A stretch of DNA of 8,170 nucleotides from positions 1-8,170 of the forward strand of contig RFKS01000295.1 of NCBI GenBank assembly GCA_003694205.1, in the 5' to 3' direction. The position numbers and the translations under genes were made by a program. Origin of the DNA: Alphaproteobacteria bacterium. Its GTDB lineage: Bacteria; Pseudomonadota; Alphaproteobacteria; Sphingomonadales; Rhodothalassiaceae. The notes under the pieces were generated by a model. The model saw only the letters and a list, made by a program, of their open reading frames with translations, was not told the origin of the DNA and made no database searches. Positions 1 to 5,845 of the stretch are shown here, piece by piece (position 1 is the stretch's first letter; each line of letters starts with the position of its first letter).

Positions 1-778
1 AGGTAGAGACTTCCCTCGGTGTGATTCCCCTTCGCGCTTCGAGATCGACACCCGGCACTTCACCGGCAATTACCCGCCCGCCGCCTCGCTCGAGACCTGC
101 ATCAGCGACGCCGAAGTCCCCGGCGACGAGGCGGATTGGGTCGAGGTCGTACCGGTGACCGCACTCAAGGGCGACGACCGGCTAGGGCTCGCGCTGCCCG
201 CGCCCGTGCGCGCCACCCATGTGCGGCTGCACATCTATCCCGACGGCGGCATCGCGCGTCTCCGGGTCTGGGGGCGCATCCTTTTCGACCCGGCCATGGC
301 CGGCACCGACGGGCGCCTCGATCTCGCCGCGATGGCGCATGGCGGGCGTGTTGTCGCCGCCAATGACGCGCATTTCGGCGCGCCGGACAATCTCATCGCG
401 CCCGGCCGTGGGGTCGACATGGGCGATGGCTGGGAGACGCGGCGGCGGCGCGAACCCGGCCATGACTGGGCCATCCTGGCCCTTGCCTGTCCGGGACGGA
501 TCGACGAGGTGATCCTCGATACCGCGCATTTCAAGGGCAACTATCCCGACCGGTTTTCGCTGCAGGCGGCCATGATCGACGCGGCGCCCGATGCCCTCCT
601 CGTCACACAGTCGCAGTTCTGGCCGACCCTGCTCGAGCCGATGTCGCTCGGCCCCGATGCCGAGCACCGGATTACGGAGGGCCTCGCCGATCTCGGCCCG
701 GTGAGCCATGTGCGGCTCAACATCTTCCCCGACGGCGGCGTCAGCCGGCTCCGGCTTCTCGGCAGGCCTTATTCCTGA
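1..778 (+). CDS. alc: Allantoicase, C-terminal part (5' end outside window)
   Basis: Allantoicase hydrolyses allantoate to ureidoglycolate and urea in cytoplasmic purine breakdown. The family consists of two tandem copies of one beta-rich domain, and both are recognisable. The end of copy 1 shows FEIDTRHFTGNYPP (38 to 79) and HVRLHIYPDGG (218 to 250). Copy 2 shows DTAHFKGNYPD (518 to 550) and SHVRLNIFPDGG (704 to 739). The matching NYP and PDGG motifs in each half are the signature of the family. About 258 codons are visible, so roughly the first quarter to third of a normal 330 to 350 residue protein is missing to the left. The reading frame is continuous from base 2, so the ATG at 155 is internal, not the start. 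The first 12 or so codons (2 to 37) do not resemble the family, whereas frame 3 gives LGVI there; a sequence edge or frameshift is possible. The gene ends with TGA at 776 to 778 and converges on the nucleotidyltransferase gene. Confidence 0.92.
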   Translation, partial: GRDFPRCDSPSRFEIDTRHFTGNYPPAASLETCISDAEVPGDEADWVEVVPVTALKGDDRLGLALPAPVRATHVRLHIYPDGGIARLRVWGRILFDPAMAGTDGRLDLAAMAHGGRVVAANDAHFGAPDNLIAPGRGVDMGDGWETRRRREPGHDWAILALACPGRIDEVILDTAHFKGNYPDRFSLQAAMIDAAPDALLVTQSQFWPTLLEPMSLGPDAEHRITEGLADLGPVSHVRLNIFPDGGVSRLRLLGRPYS

Positions 779-780
779 TC

Positions 781-803
781 GGCGCGCGGGCACGTGCCGC
801 GCC
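781..803. terminator. Possible bidirectional hairpin between convergent genes
   Basis: GGCGCG (781 to 786) is a perfect inverted repeat of CGCGCC (798 to 803), with an 11-base centre that contains the palindrome GCACGTGC. It sits between the allantoicase stop (778) and the nucleotidyltransferase stop (847), where a shared terminator would be expected. No T-tract follows on either strand, so intrinsic termination is uncertain. Confidence 0.35.
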
Positions 804-846
804 AAGATAACGAATTCACCGCCAGCCGTTCCGCCGACCCACTGTT

Positions 847-1695
847 TCACGCATCGCCATCGGGTGCGGCGGCCTCCTGCGCCCGGCCCTCGCGCTCCTT
901 GAGGATACGCTCGGAGATCGCGAAGAAGGACGGATTGTCGACATCGATCGGGCCATAGGCGTAGTCAAGCATCACGATCTCGATGCTGGTACCGAGATTG
1001 CGGGCAATACGGTCGATGAGCTCGGGCCCGGTCGCGAGGCGCAGTTTGTAGAGCAGGAAAGGCATGAGGCCGAAGCTCTTCAGGATCCGCCAATGGCGCT
1101 TGCCGAACTGGCCGCCGCTGCGAAAGACCTCGGCGCTGCGGAATGCCTCGGGGCTCCGGAAGGCGTAAAGATTGCACGCCGAATAGCCGCCGTCCTTGAG
1201 CCGGTGATAGGCGAGCCCCACCTCGGGATATTCCGCCATCACCGTTTCCTGGCGCGTAAACGCCACCGCAATCTCGGCCGTCGAGCGCTCGAAGCCGGCG
1301 ACGAAATCGCGGATGAGCTCGGGCGTATGAAGCGCATTGTCGCCGGTCGTGATGACGAGCGGCGTGGCATCTGGCACGCTGTCACCAAGCGCGAGGATGC
1401 TGTCGGCGAGCGTCGTGCGGCTCGCGATGAAGGAGATCACGCCGGCCTCGAACCAGGCGGCGAGCTGCGGTGTCGCGCGCAGCAGCTCCTCGCGCTCGAT
1501 GGAGACGAAAATGCGACCGAAGCATTCGCTCTCGATGAGCGCGCGGATGACCCGCTCGAGCATCACCTCGCCGGCGATCTCGACGAAGCATTTGTGAGAC
1601 TTGCCCTGCAATCTAGCGACCGAATCCTCGGCCCCGCGACGCCCCGCGGCAAGCACCAGCGCATTGAGACGATGCGCTTTTCCTTCCGAGGTCAT
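847..1695 (-). CDS. MobA/GlmU-like nucleotidyltransferase family protein
   Basis: This 282-residue soluble protein has the Rossmann-like nucleotidyltransferase fold. The nucleotide-binding loop LVLAAGRRG lies at residues 13 to 21. SHKCFVEIAG (33 to 42) carries the lysine (K35) that normally sits in a PK motif. TTGDNALHTPELI (116 to 128) supplies the metal-binding aspartate D119, equivalent to the ADxPL stretch of MobA-like enzymes. GPIDVDNP (248 to 255) supplies the second acidic site typical of the fold. Such enzymes transfer an NMP from NTP to a phosphorylated sugar, alcohol or cofactor; the substrate cannot be read here. Residues 200 to 240, rich in Leu and aromatic residues, are specific to the subfamily and could form a substrate lid or contact a membrane. 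Residues 179 to 196 hold three tandem FRS hexapeptides. The ATG overlaps the stop of the PrpD-family gene by 4 bases (ATGA, 1692 to 1695), implying translational coupling. The fold is sure; the specific reaction is not. Confidence 0.82.
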   Translation of the reverse strand: MTSEGKAHRLNALVLAAGRRGAEDSVARLQGKSHKCFVEIAGEVMLERVIRALIESECFGRIFVSIEREELLRATPQLAAWFEAGVISFIASRTTLADSILALGDSVPDATPLVITTGDNALHTPELIRDFVAGFERSTAEIAVAFTRQETVMAEYPEVGLAYHRLKDGGYSACNLYAFRSPEAFRSAEVFRSGGQFGKRHWRILKSFGLMPFLLYKLRLATGPELIDRIARNLGTSIEIVMLDYAYGPIDVDNPSFFAISERILKEREGRAQEAAAPDGDA

Positions 1696-3131
1696 CGCAC
1701 AGCTCTCCCTGCATCCCCTGCATTGAAAGCGAGGTGCCGCGTCATCTCGCCGATCGAGGCGAGATCGGGCAGGTGCTCGAGCGTCTGCCGCAGCGCGTCT
1801 GCCTCGTCATCGGAAAGAATGCCGGCAATGCAGCTCTCGTACTTCTCCCAGTACTGTGCCGTCGTGAACGGCGCCGCCTTGCTGCCAAGCGGCATGGCCC
1901 GGGTCTCGGTGAGCACGCGGCCATCCTTGAGATGCACCTCGACGGTGGTCGGAAAGACGCCCTCGAGCCGGTCCACCGGATCGCGCTCGATGAGAGGAAA
2001 GAGCCGCCGGATTTCGGGCCGCATCACCGCCTCGTCGGTGAAGTCGGCAAGGGTGGCGCCGCCCCGGGCGAGACAGAGGGCGAGCGCGTATTCCATCGAG
2101 AATTTGCTCTCGAGCCCGGTCCGGGGATCCTCGTACATGAGATTGTTGAGATGAACCTTCGGTGCATGGACGACGATGCGCGCGACGTCGTCGGCGCCAA
2201 ACCCGTATTCGACACGCAGATGCAGCAAGGCGTCCATCGCGCGGTGCGCGCTGCCGCAATTGGCGAACCGCTTGACGCGGAAGCCATGCTCGGTGATGAG
2301 CAACGGCTCACCAACATGTTCCGTCTCGAAGCGCAGGGTCTGGCCATGCTCGATGTCGGTTAGCGTGTCGCGCAGCGCTTCATAATCGGGGCCGACCATC
2401 AGTCGGTTCATGCCGGTCGGACCGTCGAGCGTGCCGAGTCCGGCGGTGACGCCCGACCGGGCAAGTCCGGCCGCGACGATTCCGGCCTTGGCGGCGAGGC
2501 CGGCATGGATCGGCTTCGCCATGGTCCCGAATTGCGACATGAAACCCGCCGCCATGCTGGTTGCCAGCGACAGCGCCATCGCCGCCTGCTCCGCGCCGAG
2601 ACCATGAAGGCGGGCGCAGGCCGCGGTTGCCCCCATCGCCCCCATGGTCGCGGTCGCATGCCAGCCGCGATTGCGGTGCACCGGGTTCACGCCCTGACCG
2701 ACGCGACCCATGATCTGGAGCCCGACGATATAGGCGTCGAGACAGGCGGCGCCGCTGGCCCCCATTTCCTCGCCGAGCGCGAATATGGCGGGTGCCAGCA
2801 CGGTCGTCGCATGCGCCTTTGGCGGGTCGAAATTGTCGTCGAAATCGAGAACGTGGCCGGCCGTCCCGTTGACCATCGCCGCCCAGGGTGCGCTCAGCCC
2901 CTGCCGCCGGCCGACCGCCGTCACCTTCCCCTCGCCCCAGGGACGGACCGTGTCATAAACGAGACCCGTGACCGGCTCGACCGCGCCCGGAACCATGACC
3001 GCCACCACATCGATGAACTCGCGATGGGCCGAGTCCAGGGCCTCCTTCGACCACTCTTGCGGCGTCTCCGCTATCCAGCGGCCATAGGCCAGAAGCGGAT
3101 TTGCGGCGGTGTCGTTCTGCGGCTCGGCCAT
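1692..3131 (-). CDS. MmgE/PrpD family protein
   Basis: This 479-residue protein belongs to the MmgE/PrpD family, which includes 2-methylcitrate dehydratase, cis-aconitate decarboxylase and iminodisuccinate epimerase. These are cytosolic enzymes acting on di- and tricarboxylates without an iron-sulfur cluster. The all-helical N-terminal domain shows GHVLDFDDN (92 to 100, the family AHALDFDDT motif), KAHATT with H107, GWHATATMGAMGA with H158, and FGTMAKPIHAGLAA with K206. These match the usual active-site Asp/His/His/Lys set. The smaller C-terminal domain begins near residue 270 and contains NCGSAH (291 to 296, normally CCGxxH) and KFSMEYALA (343 to 351). The length of about 450 to 480 residues is normal. 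The ATG at 3131 is preceded by AGAGGA 10 bases upstream. It is the first gene of a two-gene unit with the nucleotidyltransferase. Family membership is very secure; which reaction it runs cannot be told, and there is no methylcitrate synthase or methylisocitrate lyase nearby to argue for propionate catabolism. Confidence 0.93.
   Translation of the reverse strand: MAEPQNDTAANPLLAYGRWIAETPQEWSKEALDSAHREFIDVVAVMVPGAVEPVTGLVYDTVRPWGEGKVTAVGRRQGLSAPWAAMVNGTAGHVLDFDDNFDPPKAHATTVLAPAIFALGEEMGASGAACLDAYIVGLQIMGRVGQGVNPVHRNRGWHATATMGAMGATAACARLHGLGAEQAAMALSLATSMAAGFMSQFGTMAKPIHAGLAAKAGIVAAGLARSGVTAGLGTLDGPTGMNRLMVGPDYEALRDTLTDIEHGQTLRFETEHVGEPLLITEHGFRVKRFANCGSAHRAMDALLHLRVEYGFGADDVARIVVHAPKVHLNNLMYEDPRTGLESKFSMEYALALCLARGGATLADFTDEAVMRPEIRRLFPLIERDPVDRLEGVFPTTVEVHLKDGRVLTETRAMPLGSKAAPFTTAQYWEKYESCIAGILSDDEADALRQTLEHLPDLASIGEMTRHLAFNAGDAGRAVR
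1703..1710 (-). promoter_or_regulatory. Ribosome binding site for the nucleotidyltransferase gene
   Basis: Read on the minus strand this is AGGGAGAG, 7 bases before the ATG at 1695. It lies inside the 3' end of the PrpD-family gene and supports a start at the ATGA overlap. Confidence 0.6.
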
Positions 3132-3169
3132 CGCGTTCGGGTCCTCTCGCTTTTGCAGGCGGCGACTGC

Positions 3170-3199
3170 CCTATAGGAAATGCACCGCGTTTTCCGCAA
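3170..3199 (-). promoter_or_regulatory. Putative sigma70-type promoter for the PrpD/nucleotidyltransferase unit
   Basis: On the minus strand TTGCGG (3199 to 3194) and TATAGG (3175 to 3170) are separated by 18 bases. Initiation would fall about 30 bases before the ATG at 3131, leaving room for the AGAGGA ribosome binding site at 3147 to 3142. TATAGG departs from TATAAT, so this is a plausible match only. The 221-base divergent region 3132 to 3352 must also promote the sulfotransferase unit, but no convincing plus-strand promoter was seen in it. Confidence 0.4.
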
Positions 3200-3352
3200 G
3201 GCGCAAAATGACGCGAGCCCGGCCGCTGCCATTTTCTCGCCGCTATTGCGACGTTTCATGCGGCCCTCGGAAACCGTGGCGACCGGGGATGGATTCCCGC
3301 GGGCGTTTTTCGTGCCGTAAAGACTGCCGAATCCGGGGCCGATACGGGGGTA

Positions 3353-4516
3353 GTGACGATTCCGAAGACCGAGGCCATATACGCCCTGCCCGACCATCAG
3401 GTGGTGAGCGACCTTTTGCCCGACATCGGCAGCCGCCGTCTCGGCGTGGCGGAGGCGCGCCGGCGCATCGCGGCCAATCCGGGGCTGGTGCCGCTGGCCA
3501 TCGACCCTGCCGGAGCCGGAACGGTCCTGTGGGGCGATCTCGGCCGGCACCCGTTTCGCGAATGGCAGTTTCTCTACACGGTCAAGCACCTTGCCGAACA
3601 AGATGCGATCGGCGAGCACTTCGCGACCGGCATGGAGATCCTCGACGACGAGGATTCGTTTGCCGACAGCGTTCGCCCGTCCGGCTTCATCTTCCATATC
3701 TCCCGCTGCGGATCGACGCTGCTCGCCAAGGCGCTGGCACGGCCGGCCGGCAACATGATGATCAGCCAGGGCGGACCCTTGCAGCGCGGTTTCTGGGCGC
3801 ACGTCACCGACGACTGGCGCCGCCCGGCAACCGCCGACGAGACGACGCTGCGCCGGCTGCGGGCCGTGATTCTCGCCATGACCCGGCGCCGTTGCGGCGA
3901 CGAGCGACGCGCCTTCATCAAGTTCATTTCCTGGAACAGTCTCTATATCGACCTGATCGCCGCCGCCTTTCCCGATGTGCCGTCGCTTTTTCTCTATCGC
4001 GACCCGGTGGAGGTGATCGCCTCGGTGCGGCGCGAGACCACGGCGGCGCTGCTCGCCCGCGGCACCCGGGAAGGCGCTTTCCTCACCGGCCGGCCCGCTG
4101 CCGAGACCGCCGCGATGAGCGATGTCTCCTATCTTGCCGCCTGCTATGCACGCTATTTCGAAGCCGCTCTTCACGCCGAGGCCCCGCTTTCCTATATCGA
4201 CTATCGGGAGCTGAGCGCCGAGCGGATCGCCTTCGTGGCCGCGGAGGGACTGGGATATGTCGCCTCGGACGAGGAGATCGCAGCGATGCAGGCACAGTTC
4301 CGCTTTCACTCGAAAGACGATGCCGGCACGAGCACGTTCCGCGACGACAGTGCTGCAAAGCAGATGGCCCTGTCGTCAAAAGAACGTGAAGAGGTCGAGA
4401 GACTTTGCCTCGGCGGCCTGAAATCGCTTGGCAGATCGCCACGAAACCTGTTTATGAAGAGAAGGGCCGGAAAGACGACGAACCCTTCGCATGCCATGAT
4501 GGGAACGCAGTTATGA
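3353..4516 (+). CDS. Sulfotransferase-fold family protein
   Basis: This 387-residue protein carries the two PAPS-binding signatures of sulfotransferases. The 5'-phosphosulfate loop is GFIFHISRCGSTLLAKAL (111 to 128), a variant of the PRSGTT loop with R118, S121 and T122. The 3'-phosphate motif is FLYRDPVEVIASV (213 to 225), with R216 and S224. Known members transfer sulfate from PAPS to glycans, lipids or small molecules; the acceptor here is not readable. The N-terminal 105 residues form a subfamily-specific extension with the tract GDLGRHPFREWQFLYT (61 to 76). No signal peptide or membrane segment is evident, so a cytoplasmic site is expected. The start is a GTG: the frame is open further upstream but has no ATG, GTG or TTG there, and the GGGGG just before the GTG is too close for a normal ribosome binding site, so the exact start is uncertain. 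The stop overlaps the glycosyltransferase ATG (ATGA, 4513 to 4516), indicating coupled translation. An alternative is a related P-loop protein without sulfotransferase activity. Confidence 0.83.
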   Translation: MTIPKTEAIYALPDHQVVSDLLPDIGSRRLGVAEARRRIAANPGLVPLAIDPAGAGTVLWGDLGRHPFREWQFLYTVKHLAEQDAIGEHFATGMEILDDEDSFADSVRPSGFIFHISRCGSTLLAKALARPAGNMMISQGGPLQRGFWAHVTDDWRRPATADETTLRRLRAVILAMTRRRCGDERRAFIKFISWNSLYIDLIAAAFPDVPSLFLYRDPVEVIASVRRETTAALLARGTREGAFLTGRPAAETAAMSDVSYLAACYARYFEAALHAEAPLSYIDYRELSAERIAFVAAEGLGYVASDEEIAAMQAQFRFHSKDDAGTSTFRDDSAAKQMALSSKEREEVERLCLGGLKSLGRSPRNLFMKRRAGKTTNPSHAMMGTQL

Positions 4517-5262
4517 AATCGCTCGCAGCACCGGGACTTTTGTCCGTCATCATCCCGAACCACAATTACGGCGCCTTCATTGCACAGGCGATCGATAGCG
4601 TGTTCGCCCAGGACTATGAGTCCATCGAGCTGATCGTCGTCGACGACGGCAGCAGCGACAACTCGCTCGAGGTGATCCGCGAGACGGTGCGCCGCCCGAA
4701 CCGGCTGACGCGCATCGAGGTCGTGTCCCTGCCGAAGAACGCGGGCAAGCTGGCGGCGATGAATGTGGGTCTCGACTATTGTGTCGGCGAATACTGCATC
4801 ACGCTCGACGCCGACGATATGCTGACGCCGGGCTATGTCAGCCGCTCGATTCGCGAGCTCCTGCGGGCGCGCTCGACCAATCGCGCGATCGGCTTCATCT
4901 ATTCCGACTGTAATCTCATGGGTCCCGACGGCGAGGTCGTGGGCCACGGCAAGTCAACCGCCTTCGATCCGCGGCTCATCGAGCGTTACAGCTTCATTCC
5001 CGAGCCGGCGGTCACGCTGATGGCGGCGATGCGCGAGGCGGCGCCCTTCGATGAGTCGATCCGCAAGGGCACGAAGCACCACAAATGGCGGCGCATCATC
5101 GCCAATGGCTGGCAGGGCAAGCACATCGCGGAGCCGCTCTTCTATTACCGCATGCACGGCAAGAACCTGTCGGGGATCGGCAACCGCGTGCTCGATGAGA
5201 TCGCCGGCGGCCATCGTGGCGAGCGCATCCTGTCCGGCTACTGGCCGATGCAGACGCGCTGA
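4513..5262 (+). CDS. Family 2 (GT-A) glycosyltransferase
   Basis: This 249-residue protein has the GT-A fold of glycosyltransferase family 2, which moves a sugar from a nucleotide-sugar to a growing glycan or lipid carrier at the cytoplasmic face. The N-terminal strand and nucleotide-binding region is LSVIIPNHNYGAFIAQAIDSV (10 to 30). IVVDDGSSD (41 to 49) binds the uridine or nucleotide moiety. NAGKLAAMNVGL (76 to 87) is the usual NxGxxxARNxG region. The metal-binding DxD is LDADDML (98 to 104). The tail ends with EPLFYYRMHGKNLS (207 to 220), common in this family. The acidic ED pair usually found between these two regions is replaced by KHH at 188 to 190 (see findings). The ATG at 4513 is chosen over the longer frame, which starts with TTG at 4405, because homology begins just after it, GGGAA lies 7 bases upstream, and it forms an ATGA overlap with the sulfotransferase stop. 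No membrane helices were seen. Confidence 0.9.
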   Translation: MKSLAAPGLLSVIIPNHNYGAFIAQAIDSVFAQDYESIELIVVDDGSSDNSLEVIRETVRRPNRLTRIEVVSLPKNAGKLAAMNVGLDYCVGEYCITLDADDMLTPGYVSRSIRELLRARSTNRAIGFIYSDCNLMGPDGEVVGHGKSTAFDPRLIERYSFIPEPAVTLMAAMREAAPFDESIRKGTKHHKWRRIIANGWQGKHIAEPLFYYRMHGKNLSGIGNRVLDEIAGGHRGERILSGYWPMQTR

Positions 5263-5338
5263 TCTCACGGCAACGCCGCGGCGCGCGCCTTATTCCCTTC
5301 CCTCTCCCTGCCCGGATCCGGTTGCGGTGCGATCGCGC
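5263..5338. other. Short gap between convergent genes with GC palindromes
   Basis: This 76-base gap separates the glycosyltransferase stop from the VOC gene stop. It contains overlapping perfect palindromes CGCCGCGGCG (5274 to 5283) and GGCGCGCGCC (5280 to 5289), and CCGGATCCGG (5312 to 5321). A pyrimidine-rich tract (5289 to 5310) follows the first group on the + strand. These could help end transcription from either side, but no standard stem-loop plus T-run is present. Confidence 0.3.
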
Positions 5339-5722
5339 CTATTCGGCAGCCATGGTGAAGACGTTGAGCTTGTTGCCGTCGAGATCGCGGAAATAGCCGG
5401 CGTAAAAGGTCGACCCCTCGCCGCCGCGAATACCGGGCGCGCCTTCGTCCTTTCCGCCGAGGGCCAGCGCATGGGCATGAATCCGGTCGACGAGATCGCG
5501 TGAATCGACCACCAGCGCGACCATGGTGCCGTTGCCCACCGTCGCCGGCTGTCCGTCATATGGCTTGATGACGCCGAGGCCGGGACGCTCGGGATGATTG
5601 CTCCAGGCGACAAAGCGATCCCCCTCCATCATCCGTTTCGCCCCGAGTTCGCCGAGGAGCTCGTCATAGAAGGCCGCGGCCCGTTCGAGATCATTGGTTC
5701 CCAGTGTGACATAGCCGATCAT
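5339..5722 (-). CDS. VOC family (glyoxalase/bleomycin-resistance fold) protein
   Basis: This 127-residue protein is a single vicinal oxygen chelate unit built of two beta-alpha-beta-beta-beta modules. The first module is MIGYVTLGTNDLERAAAFYDELL (1 to 23) followed by FVAWSNHPERPGLGVIKPYDG. The second begins GNGTMVALVVDSRDLVDRIHAHALALGG (63 to 90) and ends with FYAGYFRDLDGNKLNVF (106 to 122). The RDxDGNKL ending is diagnostic. Family members are small cytosolic, often metal-dependent, lyases, dioxygenases or binding proteins, and pairs of modules usually dimerise. The substrate is unknown; this compact glyoxalase-like type is common and usually left without a specific role. The frame stays open upstream to 5836, but the extra residues look non-coding, and AGGGAGA sits 5 bases before the ATG at 5722, fixing the start. 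It is 123 bases downstream of the GNAT-like gene on the same strand and may be read from its own promoter. Confidence 0.9.
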   Translation of the reverse strand: MIGYVTLGTNDLERAAAFYDELLGELGAKRMMEGDRFVAWSNHPERPGLGVIKPYDGQPATVGNGTMVALVVDSRDLVDRIHAHALALGGKDEGAPGIRGGEGSTFYAGYFRDLDGNKLNVFTMAAE

Positions 5723-5727
5723 CGTGG

Positions 5728-5734
5728 TCTCCCT
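5728..5734 (-). promoter_or_regulatory. Ribosome binding site deciding the VOC gene start
   Basis: On the minus strand this reads AGGGAGA, 5 bases before the ATG at 5722. It supports that start over the upstream in-frame ATG at 5836, whose extra 38 residues show no family similarity. Confidence 0.6.
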
Positions 5735-5845
5735 GTGTTCCTCGCAGGAGCCTAGAGGCAATCCCTGCCGGATGGTAGCCGCATCGTCACCGCCCGCTGA
5801 TCGCTTGCATGCTCGCTCGAAGGCGAGGCGCGGCACCGCATGGCG

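Noticed and set aside
215..754. Internal repeat in the allantoicase gene (PDGG and NYP motifs twice) as a duplication
   Set aside because: The two-domain repeat is the normal architecture of all allantoicases, not a local event.
182..850. 222-codon minus-strand open frame opposite allantoicase
   Set aside because: The plus strand clearly encodes both allantoicase repeats; the minus translation shows only inverted echoes of them.
1093..2154. 353-codon plus-strand open frame opposite the nucleotidyltransferase and PrpD genes
   Set aside because: It spans the junction of two real genes on the other strand and has no family-like pattern.
3071..4309. 412-codon minus-strand open frame across the sulfotransferase gene
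   Set aside because: It overlaps two well-supported genes, has low-complexity Arg/Gly-rich translation and no motifs; it is a shadow of the GC bias.
4405..4512. Upstream TTG start extending the glycosyltransferase by 36 residues
   Set aside because: The added residues overlap the sulfotransferase reading frame, lack similarity to the family, and the ATG at 4513 has a better ribosome binding site and an ATGA overlap.
5812..5827. CTCGC/GCGAG hairpin downstream of the GNAT-like gene as a terminator
   Set aside because: The stem is only 5 base pairs and there is no T-run on the minus strand; this is common by chance at this GC content.
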